Assembly (NCBI GenBank): GCA_022376465.1
Contig: JACDTU010000003.1
Location: 1,612,001 to 1,676,000, forward strand
Reading direction: 5' to 3'
From: Cubamyces lactineus
Taxonomy: Eukaryota > Basidiomycota > Agaricomycetes > Polyporales > Polyporaceae
Length of the DNA stretch: 64,000 nt
The notes under the pieces were generated by a model. The model was not told the DNA's origin, did not search any database, and was given only the letters and a program-made list of their open reading frames with translations. Positions 9,964 to 21,589 of this stretch are shown here, in pieces. Numbering within the stretch: position 1 is the first letter of the stretch; each line of letters begins with the position of its first letter. Made by a program: the position numbers and the translations under genes.

Positions 9964-12196
9964 TCAGTATGTCTCCCAGTACACATCGGCCAATACCCCA
10001 CGCATGATCTTCCAGTGCTCGATGGCTTCACGTTGCTGCCAATCGCCTAGCGGGTTCGCAGCATCCCGCAGCAAGTATCGTTCGCGCTGCTCCGAAGGCA
10101 CATCGCTGAGAATCGTAGACACGTCCGCCTCTCGCGCGGGGAGCTGAGTGAAGACGTGGCGACGGAGATGAGAGCCGAGATAATCTGCATCCACTGGCTT
10201 GCGGAACTCGACCGGCTCGGGAGAGAGCGTGCAGAAGAACACCTACAACGGTGTTGTCAGAAGGGGCGGAGGGGAACTCCACGTAGGACGACACATACCC
10301 AGTTCAGGAACTCAGCGGTATAATTGTTGTTAGGCTGCAGGGAGTCGTAGAACGCACGGCACCGCGGGAACGAATTCTGGAGCGTATGCACAACGGCTTT
10401 GCCAGACTGAGATTCCAAGATGCCGGCAAAGTTCTGCGAGATCAACGGCGTTTGGTCAGCAACACTATCCCCGGTGGACAGTGCAGCCTGAACATACCAC
10501 AGCGACGACACCGTCAGGACGAACAATGTTCTTCAGGTCGCGCCAGAACTCCTGGGTATATAGATGACTCGGGACGCTTCCGCCCGAGAAACAGTCGTGA
10601 ACAACGATGTCGAACAACTGGGGTGAAGCCACGTCGTCACTGTTGACAGGGGCTGTCGTCGTGGATGACTGCGTCATCGTCATGCTACGGTTATGCACCC
10701 AAGCACGAGCGTCCTCGATGAACAGCCTTCCAGGCCCCGGTGCGGGCAGACCGAAGTAGCGGTGCGCTGCGTCATACACGGCCTGGTCGATTTCGACGAT
10801 GGTAGTGTCGAGATCGTGCCTCATGAAGGACGTTGCTGCAATTCCCGCACCGAGACCGCTATGAGATCAAGGGTCAGCATGACGAGCAGACTCAGGCCGA
10901 GTCGGGACCGATCAGTATAACGCACATCATCAGAGCGTTCTTCGGTGGCAGATTACCAGGCTTCTTCACGACCAACCGAGCGACTTCTTGCAGGACAAAC
11001 GCGCTGTATATCGAATCGCCTAGGCTCTCGCCGGCTTCATCCTTTAGAAGGAAGCTAGGGTCGGTATATTGCGCCTTAGGCCCTGTCCAGACTCCTCCAA
11101 GTAGTGAATGCCCAGCGCGAAGGTACCGCAGATGATCCATGTTTCCAAAGTCCGTCTGCGGACCGAGAAGCTGTCCGACTACGACTACGCCGGAGTAACT
11201 GGACTGCACAGACGACAGAATTCGCAGCGGAACCAGAGGATGTTGATAAGGCTCAAGAAGCGGCTTGGGAAGGGTAGGCGGCCGAAGGATCGTCGAGGTT
11301 AGGAATGGAAACAGCGGAAGGAGAGCGATCCGCAATTTGCTAGAAGTCTTCGGACGGTCGGATGTGGACGCGGGAGGCGGCGGGGTTGAAGTAGGTGCTT
11401 TTTCCGATTCGCCCTTCTTGCGCTTCTTGTCCTTTCCCGACGGTGTTGGGGGTATAGGAGTCGGTTCGGGAGCGTTCAAGGGGGGCGGAGAGATGTTGGG
11501 CAAGAAGGCTTCCACCGCCCAAAGGGAGGCGCAGACAGTTCCTAGCTGCAAGAACTAACGAAGCGAAGATGTGTGAGCAATCGATAGGTGAAACAAGAGT
11601 CTCGCTTACGATCTGGCTCTCGGGCATTGTAGAGATGAACGGCAAGGCAGGCCACAATCCCTGAAGCGCATTTACTGCGGTGGCGCACACAGGCAAGGTC
11701 ATCGCGGACTGAGGCGCGCTGGGGTCATCCTTCCGATAGGGAGCTTCCTGATGATTGGAATTGCGTGAGCAACAGACCGGCATCTTGACGATACTAAACA
11801 GACCTGTACAGCCTTGACAATAGCAACGCCTAGTGAGAGTATAGGCAGAAGCACTATCAAATGGGTCGCCACGGTACCCCATACAGGGTCTCCCATTCTA
11901 CCGGTGTAGACCGCGGACCAATACGAAGAGTGAGGGAGCGCATACAAGAGAAGGCCAAGACCGAGCGTGGCTCGAGAGATGGGCACACTCGGTGCAAAGC
12001 TACCGAGGATGCATGAAGCCCACACAACTTTGGCAAGATGCTGGTTGGTCGCTGCTGAGCCATACAACGGCTCAAGTGAGCGTTTGTAGGCGTAGGTGAC
12101 TAGGGACAAGCCCAAGAGAACGAGGATGGCGCCGACCCTGGTGAACGCGACGACCGTGAGGCTGGTTTTGGGAGGCTCGCGGACTGGGGGAGCCAT
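9964..12196 (-). CDS. Membrane-bound spermidine synthase-like methyltransferase-fold protein
   Basis: The N-terminus (MAPPVREPPKTSLTVVAFTR) leads into several hydrophobic segments, including VGAILVLLGLSLVTYAY and VATHLIVLLPILSLGVAIV. A further segment, TVCASLWAVEAFLPNI, is followed by a Pro/Lys-rich linker and LRIALLPLFPFLTSTIL. A Rossmann-fold domain comes next: YSGVVVVGQLLGP, DHLRYLRAGHSLLGGVW, the acidic strand DTTIVEIDQAVYDAAHRYFG, IEDARAWV, and FDIVVHDCFSGGSVPSHLYT. It ends with VNFAGILES and LADVYWETY, stop at 9964-9966. These match polyamine-synthase-like proteins, which bind decarboxylated or ordinary S-adenosylmethionine. The membrane domain argues against a plain cytosolic spermidine synthase. 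The substrate is unknown. At least five introns are inferred. Confidence 0.72.
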
Positions 12197-12598
12197 TTCT
12201 GCTGAGATACGGAGTAGCTCTCACTGAATGGGCAGCATAGACACGTCTCCGTGGCAGATGGTGGGGGAAGAGAGGTGGCAAGGGACAGCAGGAGCCTGGC
12301 TTGCTGGTCGACTGTGCAAGTCCAGGGATGCGCCGGGGATGTGCCGAGGAAGAGGCGATCTGAGATCTGGGGGGATCTGGGGTAGATGCGCCCACGTGAT
12401 GCGGTGACGTCTTTGGGGAGGACTGAGCGAAGCTGAGCGTCGCGTCTCCGGTTTTGGCTGAGATGGGCGAACACTCCAGACGACGACTATCCAGACTCCA
12501 GCAATCCCTCCCTTCTCCACCTTCTCCCCATCTTTTCTCCCATCTCGACCTCTCGCCCCCGCGAGCTTTCTCTCTCCTCCGATCATCCCTCTTGCACA
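12197..12598. other. Divergent promoter region
   Basis: About 400 bases separate the starts of the spermidine-synthase-like gene (minus) and the branching enzyme (plus). The segment next to 12598 is rich in C and T (CTCCCTTCTCC-type tracts), as is common in fungal promoters and leaders. No gene is seen. Confidence 0.55.
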
Positions 12599-15033
12599 AT
12601 GCCGACAGAACGTCTTGACCCCGAGACCATCCTCGCCGTCGATCCCTGGCTCAAGGATCACGTAGACCACATCGTCCATCGTCACGATCTGTTCAGGAAG
12701 TGGAAGGACACCATTGATTCGGTCGAAGGCGGCTACGAAAAGTTCACCAAGGGTTACGAGAAGTACGGCCTCAACGTCGGCCCCGATGGCTCTGTCACCT
12801 ATCGCGAATGGGCCCCCAATGCGAAAGAGGCAGTCCTGATCGGCGAGTTTAGTACGTGCCATTCTCCTTATGCCGTGAAGATGTCGTCCTGAATGAAACA
12901 CGCGTAGACAACTGGAATAGGATCTCCCATCCCATGAAGCGGAATGAATTTGGTGTATGGGAGATTGTCGTGCCCCCGAAGGAGCCTGGCGTATGCGCCA
13001 TTCCGCACGACTCCAAGATTAAAGTATGTCGCAGAGTTCCGTTCCGTTGCTGTGTTTAAAATTCTAAGTATGTGCTGTAGATTTCGATGATCCTCCAGTC
13101 GGGTGAACGGATCGAGCGTATCCCTGCTTGGATCAGGCGCGTCACGCAGGACCTCAGCGTGTCCCCCGTATACGAGGCTCGATTCTGGAATCCGCCAGCT
13201 GACATGATATACAAGTTCAAGAACCCTCGTCCTCCTCAACCCAAGAGTATCCGCATCTACGAGGCACATGTTGGCATCTCCACGAGCGAGCACCGTGTCG
13301 GTACCTACAAGGAGTTCACGAAGGACACGCTCCCTCGCATCAAGGACTTGGGTTACAATACCATTCAGTTGATGGCCGTCATGGAGCACGCATATTATGC
13401 TTGTGAGTTGCCATGTTGTTGTGAGGACGCGTCGCCATTAACGTGGTGTCACCAGCTTTCGGCTACCAAGTTACGAGCTTCTTCGCGGCCAGCTCGCGCT
13501 ACGGTACCCCAGAAGACCTCAAGGAGCTGATTGATACCGCCCACGGAATGGGAATCACTGTCCTGCTCGACATTGTACACTCTCACGCGTGTAAGAACGT
13601 TCTGGACGGCCTTAACTTGTTCGACGGCACCGACCACCTCTACTTCCATGAGGGTGCCCGCGGCAGGCACGAGCTCTGGGATAGCCGCTTGTTCAACTAT
13701 GGACACCATGAGGTCCTCCGCTTCCTCATGAGCAACTTGCGCTTCTGGATGGAGGAGTACCAATTCGACGGCTTCCGGTTCGACGGCGTCACCAGTATGA
13801 TGTACCACCACCACGGCATCGGCGCCGGCTTTTCTGGAGGGTATCACGAGTACTTTGGTCCTGCTGCTGACCTGGAGGCCATCGTTTACTTGATGCTCGT
13901 AAGTTGCCCGCTTGCACTCGTTTCAGGCGGACGCATACTGACCAAGTACAAAAGGCCAACGACGCGCTGCATACTTTATACCCAGGTTGCATCACCATCG
14001 CTGAAGACGTATCCGGCATGCCGCTGCTATGTGTACCGGTGCCTAAAGGCGGCGTCGGCTTCGACTACCGTCTCTCGATGGCGATCCCGGACATGTGGAT
14101 CAAGCTGCTCAAGCACAAGACCGACGACGAATGGGACATGGGTAACATTGTGCACACGCTCACGAACCGCCGTTATGGCGAGAAGAGCATCGCGTACGCG
14201 GAGAGCCACGACCAGGCACTCGTGGGCGATAAGACGCTCGCGTTCTGGCTCATGGACAAGGAGATGTATACGAACATGTCGGACCTCACGGAATATACGC
14301 CCGTTATCGCAAGGGGAATCGCGCTGCACAAAATGATCAGGTGCGTAGAACGGCGACTTGTCGAGACTTGCCTCTGACATAAGCTTTTAGATTACTTGTT
14401 CACTCTCTCGGCGGTGAGGGATACCTGAACTTTGAGGGGAATGAGTTTGGTCACCCTGAGGTACGTTGGCAGCTTCGATGTCATCCCATGCGTTGCTCAC
14501 ACGTCATACAGTGGCTTGACTTCCCTCGTGAAGGAAATGGGAACTCTTTCCAGCACGCTCGGCGGCAATGGAATCTAGTCGACGACCACCTTCTGCGCTA
14601 CAAGTACCTCAACGAGTTCGACAAGGCGATGAACCACGCCGAGGAGAAATACGGCTGGCTGCATGCCGAGCCCGCATACGTGTCGCTCAAGCACGAGGGG
14701 GACAAGGTGATCGTCTATGAGCGCGCGGGACTGCTGTTCGTGTTCAACTTCCACCCCGTGAACTCGTTCACGGACTACCGCGTCGGGGTCGACGTGCCGG
14801 GCGAGTACACGATCATTCTAACGAGCGACGAGAAGCGCTTCGGCGGGTTCGACAACGTGCTTCCGGGTGGCTCGTACTTCACGACGCCGATGGAGTGGAA
14901 CGGGCGGAAGAACTTCACGCAGGTAAGTGGGGCGTCCGAGAGCGTTGCCGAATCGCAGGAAGGGTTTCTGAGAGCGCACGCTGCGCAGGTGTATATCCCG
15001 TCGCGTACCTGCATCGTCCTTGCGAAGAAGTAA
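12599..15033 (+). CDS. GLC3: 1,4-alpha-glucan (glycogen) branching enzyme
   Basis: The enzyme forms alpha-1,6 branch points in glycogen in the cytosol. Eight exons splice in phase to a protein of about 680 residues, the usual length for fungal GBE. The CBM48 module contains [17 protein letters not shown], completed across the first intron to NNWNR. The catalytic GH13 barrel shows [32 protein letters not shown] and LLDIVHSHA. The nucleophile Asp is in [14 protein letters not shown] and the acid/base Glu in [26 protein letters not shown] holds the third conserved acid region. The C-terminal domain includes [17 protein letters not shown], and the protein ends [10 protein letters not shown]...[14 protein letters not shown]. 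The ATG at 12599 starts the family-typical N-terminus and directly follows a pyrimidine-rich leader. No defect is visible. Confidence 0.96.
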
Positions 15034-16180
15034 TCGATACGGACGCGCGTTGCGCGTTTAGGCCTGGTTGTGGTACCTGGTATCAGCTGTAGGCAATCGG
15101 GATGGATGTAAAGTGGGTTTTGGGAAGCGATTTGGAAATCATACCAAGAAGGAAAAGGACTTGCTGTACAAGTACATACTAACTGTAGACCGGTGGAGCG
15201 TATGCTGCGCGAATATACAGTATCCCAGTAGTTTCACTGACATGCTGAGGAGAGGCCTCAAGCTCAAGGCCTCACCGGCACCTCTCATGCGAGATCATGG
15301 TGGGCGCTTAAACAACATCACGCGAGTTGACATCACTTCGGCGTCTACGGTGTATAAGAGACAGCTCAGCCACAGCAGCTTTACCCCGGACTGCACCTTC
15401 AAGATCACCCACATTCGCCACTCGTGCCGTGTCTGCTCCTGCACGCTCGACTGGTTATCCAGAACGTACTCTTGTTACTGAACACAACAACGGTCGTCTT
15501 ATCGTCGTTGACTAAGGCTGCGAACAAGGAGAGCTAAATCCGGCTCCGATAGCTTAGCGGCACAGTAGGTCTTCGTTCTCACGAACCACCACCCCCTTCT
15601 CGTGCGTCTGTCATACGACCGCGCTCAGAGTCCGATAGCTTTGCATGTCTACCGTATGGCGGTGGTCTTTGGACAAAAACTTGAACTGAGTTTAAGCCCG
15701 CATGTTCCTGTAGGATCTCCGATACGCGCTCAAAAGGCGCTTGGTTCCCACTGATGTCCTCGCATTCCTGTTCGAACCGTCTAGGAGCGCTGTGGATCCG
15801 TATGTATCCCTCAATTGTACCATCCTGCTAGCTCGCTTTCGCGCCCTGTAAATCCCCATGATTCAACGATGTCAGTAGACGAAGATCAATTCAACCGATC
15901 CCCGTGTGACCCTGCTAGTTCCCTCAACTCTGCGGGGTTCCCGCCGGTTCCCCTTTTTCCCCGCCCCTCAGTTTCAAGCGCAAGCTGAAGTAGATTGAAC
16001 TCCCCAACACATACCGATCATCATAGTGCCCGTTCCCTCTAAATCCCCACTGTGGCACTGAACAAACAGCTCACAACAAGTTTTGCGAGCAGAACTCAGG
16101 CCGCAAGCTTCGAGTCTTCGTTGCTGTACGCTCCGGGTCCGAGTCCTGCTATCTTCGCCCCACTTTGCTAGAAATTCAGC
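15034..16180. other. 1.1 kb intergenic region, no gene recognised
   Basis: Only short open frames occur between the branching enzyme and the HECT-like gene. A GTTCGAACC string near 15770 resembles a tRNA T-loop, but no flanking stems pair. I see nothing else I can support. Confidence 0.45.
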
Positions 16181-19100
16181 ATGGCCTCCTCCATCGGCAT
16201 CCTCCCTGGTAGAATTAAATGCTGGCATGCCAACTGTCGCACGAGCGTAGATGGCTGTGCAAGCTTCCTGGTCTTTGCCAACGGCATAGTACGCACGGTA
16301 AGTAGTATCAAACTGTTTAGACGCGGTCATCGCATGATTCCTGCTAACCTTTCTCTTTAGACTGCGCTCACTCCTTCCGAGCCATGTTCTGCATGTGACC
16401 ATGCTTGGTACAGTCATCAACTCACGTCGGAAGACATGACACACCAAAACTCTCCCCACCGAAGAGGAGGCCTAATAGACTCGGGATGTGGAGGCTTCTA
16501 TGCGGTACGTACATACTCTCCCTCCATGGCGATCTACCTCGTTCTAACTCAAGGCAGCCTGTTGAACCTGGAGATTGGACCTTCCAAACGGTGTGTGCAT
16601 GCGGACGTGCGCTCAGAAGCCACGAAATCCTCAATTCACTCGCTACAGTGCCCACGTCTACCGTGATCCCGACGTATGTCCCATCACGCTTTCAATTTAC
16701 CGTTTCAGTGCATTTGCTCAGCTGCGTGGCTAGCCCTATCTCTAGTGATGCATCTGGTATCCCCATGACGCACGGAGTGTCACTGTTCAGCAACGCTTTC
16801 CCTGTTCTCGGCCGTCAAGATTCTTGTTCTCCCAATCCACCTCTCGTTTCCGCCCCGCCGATCGAAGCATATCGGGGTGTGCGGGCTGCAGAGCCCGGGC
16901 GCACAATCGACCGCCGCAACGCTAGTGCCGAGCGAGCTCGCCTCGCACTGTCGTCCAGTCTGCAGAACGTCGCCCGTATTCGACGCCAAACACAGATCCC
17001 CCATTCCCACCCCACAGCACATATCTCTCTTCTGAGCGCAAATCAGAGCGGCCCTTCGTCCTCTGCAGCGACTTCCTCTCAACCTGATCCATCAGATGCG
17101 TCTGCACGCCGATTCTGCGTGCTATTCGTACCTCACGTCGTACGTTGCTCTAGCTTAACTAGTATGATGTAGGACGCACCCTTATCTGGCTGTATGCAAC
17201 TCTCCTAGCCTCCCAGTATTCCTGCTGGCCGGAGCGGCTATCCTGATAGCTCATTCCGCTGGCCAGCGGCCGGCTTTGCTCGACTGGCCGACGTGCTGCA
17301 AAAGGTGAACTTGGTCTTCGCCGTCGAGCTTCCTGCTTCAGGACCTGCCTGGCGTGAACTTGGTAGGCAGGTAGCAGAGCACCTCCAGGCGAAGTCTATC
17401 CATTTCGCAGGCTCATCGTCAAGTTCCCCTGCCTCACCGACGGACTTGCCTTTCATCTTCCTCACTGCGGCGCCCCTGCGTCAAAACCAATTCACTCGCA
17501 TCTACCATCCGTACGACGAACTGGATATCAACACCTTCACGGCCGCCAATCTCACCATGAAGCCTTTCGGTACCGTCCGGCTCCCTCTCGCTGATGACCT
17601 CAGCACGTTACCACTGCTATTGATTGGTGAGTACTTTACGTTATGCTGATTCATCGCTTACGCTCCATAACTTTAGCACCACGAGAGCACAACTTGTGCT
17701 CTCATCTTGGTCGTAGCTCGTTGTCAGGGCTGCTTCCTTGGGCTGATGCTGCTGCGTTGACGTCCAGATATAGCACCCACAAGTGCTTCTCTGCGCGTGT
17801 CATGCATAGCGTCGCTCCTTCTATACTTTGGAATTGCGTCCCAGACTGCCCCTCTACGACGGCATTAGAACCCGAGCCTGCTACGCTCAACGTCGGAGAG
17901 CCGTCGCACCCAACTTCACCTCTCTTTCTTGATAGCGACTCCGACGACGACGTAAGTACGATTACTCAACATTCCTCCGAAGCATTGGCTCATTATTATC
18001 AACCTAGTTTCCTTCAGTAGCTGAGCTCGCACGTCAGGAGGTATACCAGCATACACCAAGACTGCGTCAAGACACTGAGCCCCTGAACGTCGTGCACTCT
18101 ATGGCCTCAGGGTATGCTAGTATGGCTTTGTAGCATCGGAACGTAGAAAAGCTAACCACTCCTACTAGGTCAAGCTCCACTAGTACTGTCCTGAGTACGT
18201 CTGGGTCGTCAACCATGGGCATACAACCAGCGTCACGCTCATCATCCACGCCCATTGTGTCGGATCCCACATTGCCAGCCCGGTCGGGTATTCCTTCAGT
18301 CCGTGCCAGGTCTTCCTCCATGGAACTTGTGAGTGGCGTTATGCGAGCTGTGGCTTTCCATTACAGTCAAAGTTTGCAGCTAAAGCATTGGCCTGTCCAG
18401 ACCGCGACCATGCATCCTTCCAACCGTGCTCGTGTTCACCCATCCTCGTCTGAACCTGCAGCTACCGGGGTAGAGGCCACTTCAGACTCTGAGGTGCGTA
18501 GCTATCGTAGAGCATCCCTACAGCGCTTTCTCATCGCTCAACAGGACATACAATCATTACGACAACGAGATATCGATGACTGGGCTGGTCAGGTCCAGCG
18601 CTCTCTTGTCTATGACGTAGAGAACATCGTTAGCCCGTCCATTTGTGCGCCGGATGCGCAGTGCGCAGGAAAGGCCATGCTTTTTCTGGTCCGATGGCTT
18701 TTTGAGGCAGCCTACGGCCTTCCCAGACGATCCCCCGCCGATTTCCAGGCTGCCCTATTTGCCTACGTCAAGCGGGAAGACGTCACTTGCTCCTTGGCCT
18801 CCCTCGCCTCCGTAGTCGCCGCTGGGGATAACATGGATATCCAAATGTATGTTGGTCTGTCTCTTTGTCCACGTTGTTAGCCCTCGACTTACCCGCCTCT
18901 TGAGTGGCGAGGGAATTGGTCAGGCTACGTTACGCACTACATTGCGTTTCGCTCTCAAGCTCTCATTGGAAGACACCGATCTGTGGGAACGTCGGGGCGA
19001 CTACACCTCCATCCTCTTTTCCCCTTCTCGTGATGTGATCGCCTCACGTTATGTCAGACTTCAAGCTTGCGGTTTTCTTGCGCTACTTCATATGCTGCGT

Positions 19101-20333
19101 CTGCGTACCGGTCCAGATCCTATCTCTCCTTTCCTTCTCAGAGCTGCCATCGAAGATCGCACTCGTGCGCTGTCCATGGACCCACCATTCCTACGCCGGC
19201 TCGCACCCGAGTACTATACTACTCTCACTCCCTGGGTAGAGCGCGACCTCAACATGCCTCCTGACATGTCTCCTCGGAGTGCCATCGGTATATTGCTGTA
19301 CGGGGCAAACATAAATGTGCGTGCCTTCACGATTATGCGGAAGGGCTTTGCTAACGACAAACTACGCTCAAATTGTACTGTGTAGCCCCGGGGTCTGCCT
19401 CCTACGCCCTCAGCGGAACAGATCCAAGGCATCGAGTTGGCTCTTGTTTCCGATATACTGTTAGGCGACAAAGATTTGTCCAACCACCCAGATCTGGAGG
19501 CTTTTGCATCAGGGCTCAACTACGTCCTCCGTCCTGGGATGTGCCTGGACAACGTGCGTATCCATCTCACTAGCTTGCTGTTGAGCGTCCTTGCTAACAC
19601 CAGATCATTGTAGAGTTTCCAGAACCAAACCCGAGACTATCTAGCTCATATGTATGACCGCCGCCTCAAGTCGGCTGAGGTGCTCATCACACACCTCGAG
19701 TTCAAAAGCGCAATCAAATCCAGTCAGCGTGACCAGATTGTTTTCGAGGAAGATGGCCAAGAGCCACTCGACGACGTCACATGGGATCTCATCAACGAGG
19801 ACCTGTTTGCCACTAGGTTACGCTCATACCTGCTAGGGAGCGGTCATCCTAACCACCCGCACATCAGGGAGCTGATCTCAGAGGCAGATTTCAATGCTGC
19901 GGCATCAGATAGCACCTTTCGTGTTCGCGCATTTTTGCAGATGATGTCCGGTTCTGAGCTAATGCCCGCAGACCCCGACTGGCGTCTTAAAGTGAGCCTA
20001 ATAGTTGAAGTTCCGCGCACTACATTGGCTTCACTGACAACATACTTAGTTATACTTTCGCCACATCGGAAGCAGAACTACGATGCCTGAAGGCGAACCT
20101 CCCATTCCTGCACCGGCAAGTCATCCTGCTTTGTGAGGTTACTACCTTACTGAATCCTCACATGCTCACAGCTAGGTGTCCACGCGTGTTTCTACGAGGC
20201 CACAGTAACCGTGGATGAAGGCCTCCGTAACTTGCTGAGGGAGGAGAGGTGTGAGGAGACAAATGTAGCACTAGCATTCGATGCTTGGGTCCATGGTGCA
20301 CTCATGCATCCAGACGAGTTTTCTGTAGCGTAA
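16181..20333 (+). CDS. Divergent HECT-type E3 ubiquitin ligase-like protein
   Basis: This long multi-exon gene resembles a family found in many copies in Agaricomycetes. The N-terminus is Cys/His-rich: CWHANC, then CSACDHAWYSH, CGGFY and CACGRALRSHE, probably binding zinc. Middle exons carry DVLQKVNLVFAVELPASGP, then PREHNLCSHLG and THKCFSARVMHS. Later come SLVYDVENIVSPSIC, a helical region (TLRFALKLSLEDTDLWERRG) and YLLGSGHPNHPHI. The C-terminus resembles a HECT C-lobe: VRAFLQMMSGSELMPADPDW, LYFRHI, PPIPAP and HACFYEATVTVDEGLRNLL. The Cys in HACF aligns with the HECT catalytic Cys (usual pattern HTCFN). The exon before HACF appears to end at a GC donor (GCAAGT), the only in-phase solution I found. 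Stop at 20331-20333. Exon borders in 16.7-18.2 kb are uncertain, and the start is a best guess. Confidence 0.58.
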
Positions 20334-20949
20334 TCATTGTAGCTCATCGTCACCGCTTCATTGACCCAGACAGCCCTCCTCCCGTCCGGCTTGTAGGCGA
20401 CAATCGCACGGAGGACAGGCTGGACAGCATTGCACTCGTGGTCGATGCGCGCGGCCTGTTCATGCGCGCAGAAATCTCCGGCAGACTCGAATTGTTCTTC
20501 CTCAAAAGATCCTTGAGGAGTACCTGACTCGCGGTCCCTGCACCACGCTCGTCACCGGGCCCATCCTCGCTCGCAATTTGTGCTTGGCTGCCGGTCGCTT
20601 TCACGCCAGTCTCTGCGGGTGCTTCTGAAAAAGCCAGGTGAGCAGCCATCACCCCATGCCCAAGTCCAAGCACACCACCACACCACCACGTTCAGATAGA
20701 CAGAACGCGTCATTCTCGGATTGCGACACATGTTTGCTCAACGCGATCTTGCGCGGCTGCTGGGTGTTGCGCGAGCTGCCTGGCGCGCCTTCCACTAACG
20801 GTGGCATTGACGCAGTTGAGCTTGAGCCCACACCGTTTCCCCACCCATCACTCCACGGGGTCGGGTGTCTGATTCGACGCGGAGTAACGACTCCGGAGTT
20901 AAAGCTGGACGTGATCGTAACAGAGAACAAAGCACGGGGAAGCGCAGCC
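20334..20949. other. Intergenic region before the repeat module
   Basis: Several overlapping open frames exist on both strands at 20285-20930 and are rich in Ser, Pro and Gly. None has a recognised domain. This may be decayed sequence flanking the mobile module. Confidence 0.35.
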
Positions 20950-21410
20950 TCACCGTATAGCGCTTGTATTGATGCTCGTAGTAACGCTTGAGCAGTGTCA
21001 CAAGGAATTTGCTTACCACGATCTTTTAGAAAGTTTACACCTTTGAAATAGGTTTTACCGGCCTTATAGACACATCCTTAGCCGTATAAACCCCGTAACA
21101 CAGCCCTAGAATGCCTGGGCCTATGCCGAAAACCCCGTGACAGAATGTCCGTGACGCTAACGTTGAGCGCTTGTTCATAGGGTGTGACTGGACGCGCGGA
21201 CATGTTGGCAGTAGCGATGCGACACGTCTCCATATCTCTCCTACAGCAAACATGCCTGAACTCGACATCTTACATGGCTTTGAACATCAAACGCTGCGCG
21301 TCGTTAAGACCTGGGAAGCCAAACATAGGCGTCCCTTCACAGGCAAGCATTCTTTCACTATAGCATGCAGTGAGCTGTTACTCACGCCTGTATTTCTAGC
21401 TCGGTTTCAG
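20950..21410 (+). repeat. Duplicated module, copy 1 (promoter plus first exon)
   Basis: This segment aligns with 27550-28014 in the same orientation. Shared parts, in order, are a stretch containing TATTGATGCTC and GTAACGCT, then AGTGTCACAAGG, then a 60-base block identical in both copies (21116-21175), then a first exon with ATG at 21252. That exon starts MPELDILHGFEHQTLRV in both copies. The alignment continues through a putative intron and stops exactly at its acceptor CAG (21408-21410). The copy is therefore a truncated 5' end of the gene found intact at 27856-29993. Confidence 0.8.
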
Positions 21411-21547
21411 TGGTGTGGGAATCGCTCTCTTTGTCACCCCTCGCCTAGAGAAGGACTACCTCCAATGTGCTGCCGCGAAGGGCGGACGTGCCGACCCCGT
21501 AGACCGTCTGATAGGCATGATGATCGGATGCTTGTTCATCCCTATCG
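21411..21547 (+). pseudogene. Fragment of an MFS multidrug transporter (one exon)
   Basis: A frame across this segment encodes GVGIALFVTPRLEKDYLQC, then AAAKGGRADPVDRLIGMMIG and CLFIPI. This matches the internal loop and following helix of fungal DHA1-type major facilitator transporters. It starts directly after the acceptor that ends repeat copy 1 and stops at a GTGAGT donor. No other transporter exon is seen on either side, so it is an isolated piece, not a working gene. It may be spliced onto the module's first exon. Confidence 0.72.
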
Positions 21548-21589
21548 GTGAGTTGCTCGCGGGCCCATCTCTTATGTACTGAGTTGCTC

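Noticed and set aside
15715..15795. tRNA-like string GTTCGAACC
   Set aside because: No T-stem, anticodon stem or acceptor stem pairs around it.
15974..16459. Minus-strand open frame of 161 codons
   Set aside because: It is antisense to the first exons of the HECT-like gene, whose plus-strand Cys/His motifs are coherent.
16181..20333. KDZ-type transposase as an alternative identity for the Cys-rich gene
   Set aside because: The C-terminal part fits a HECT C-lobe and no DDE-type catalytic motif is visible.
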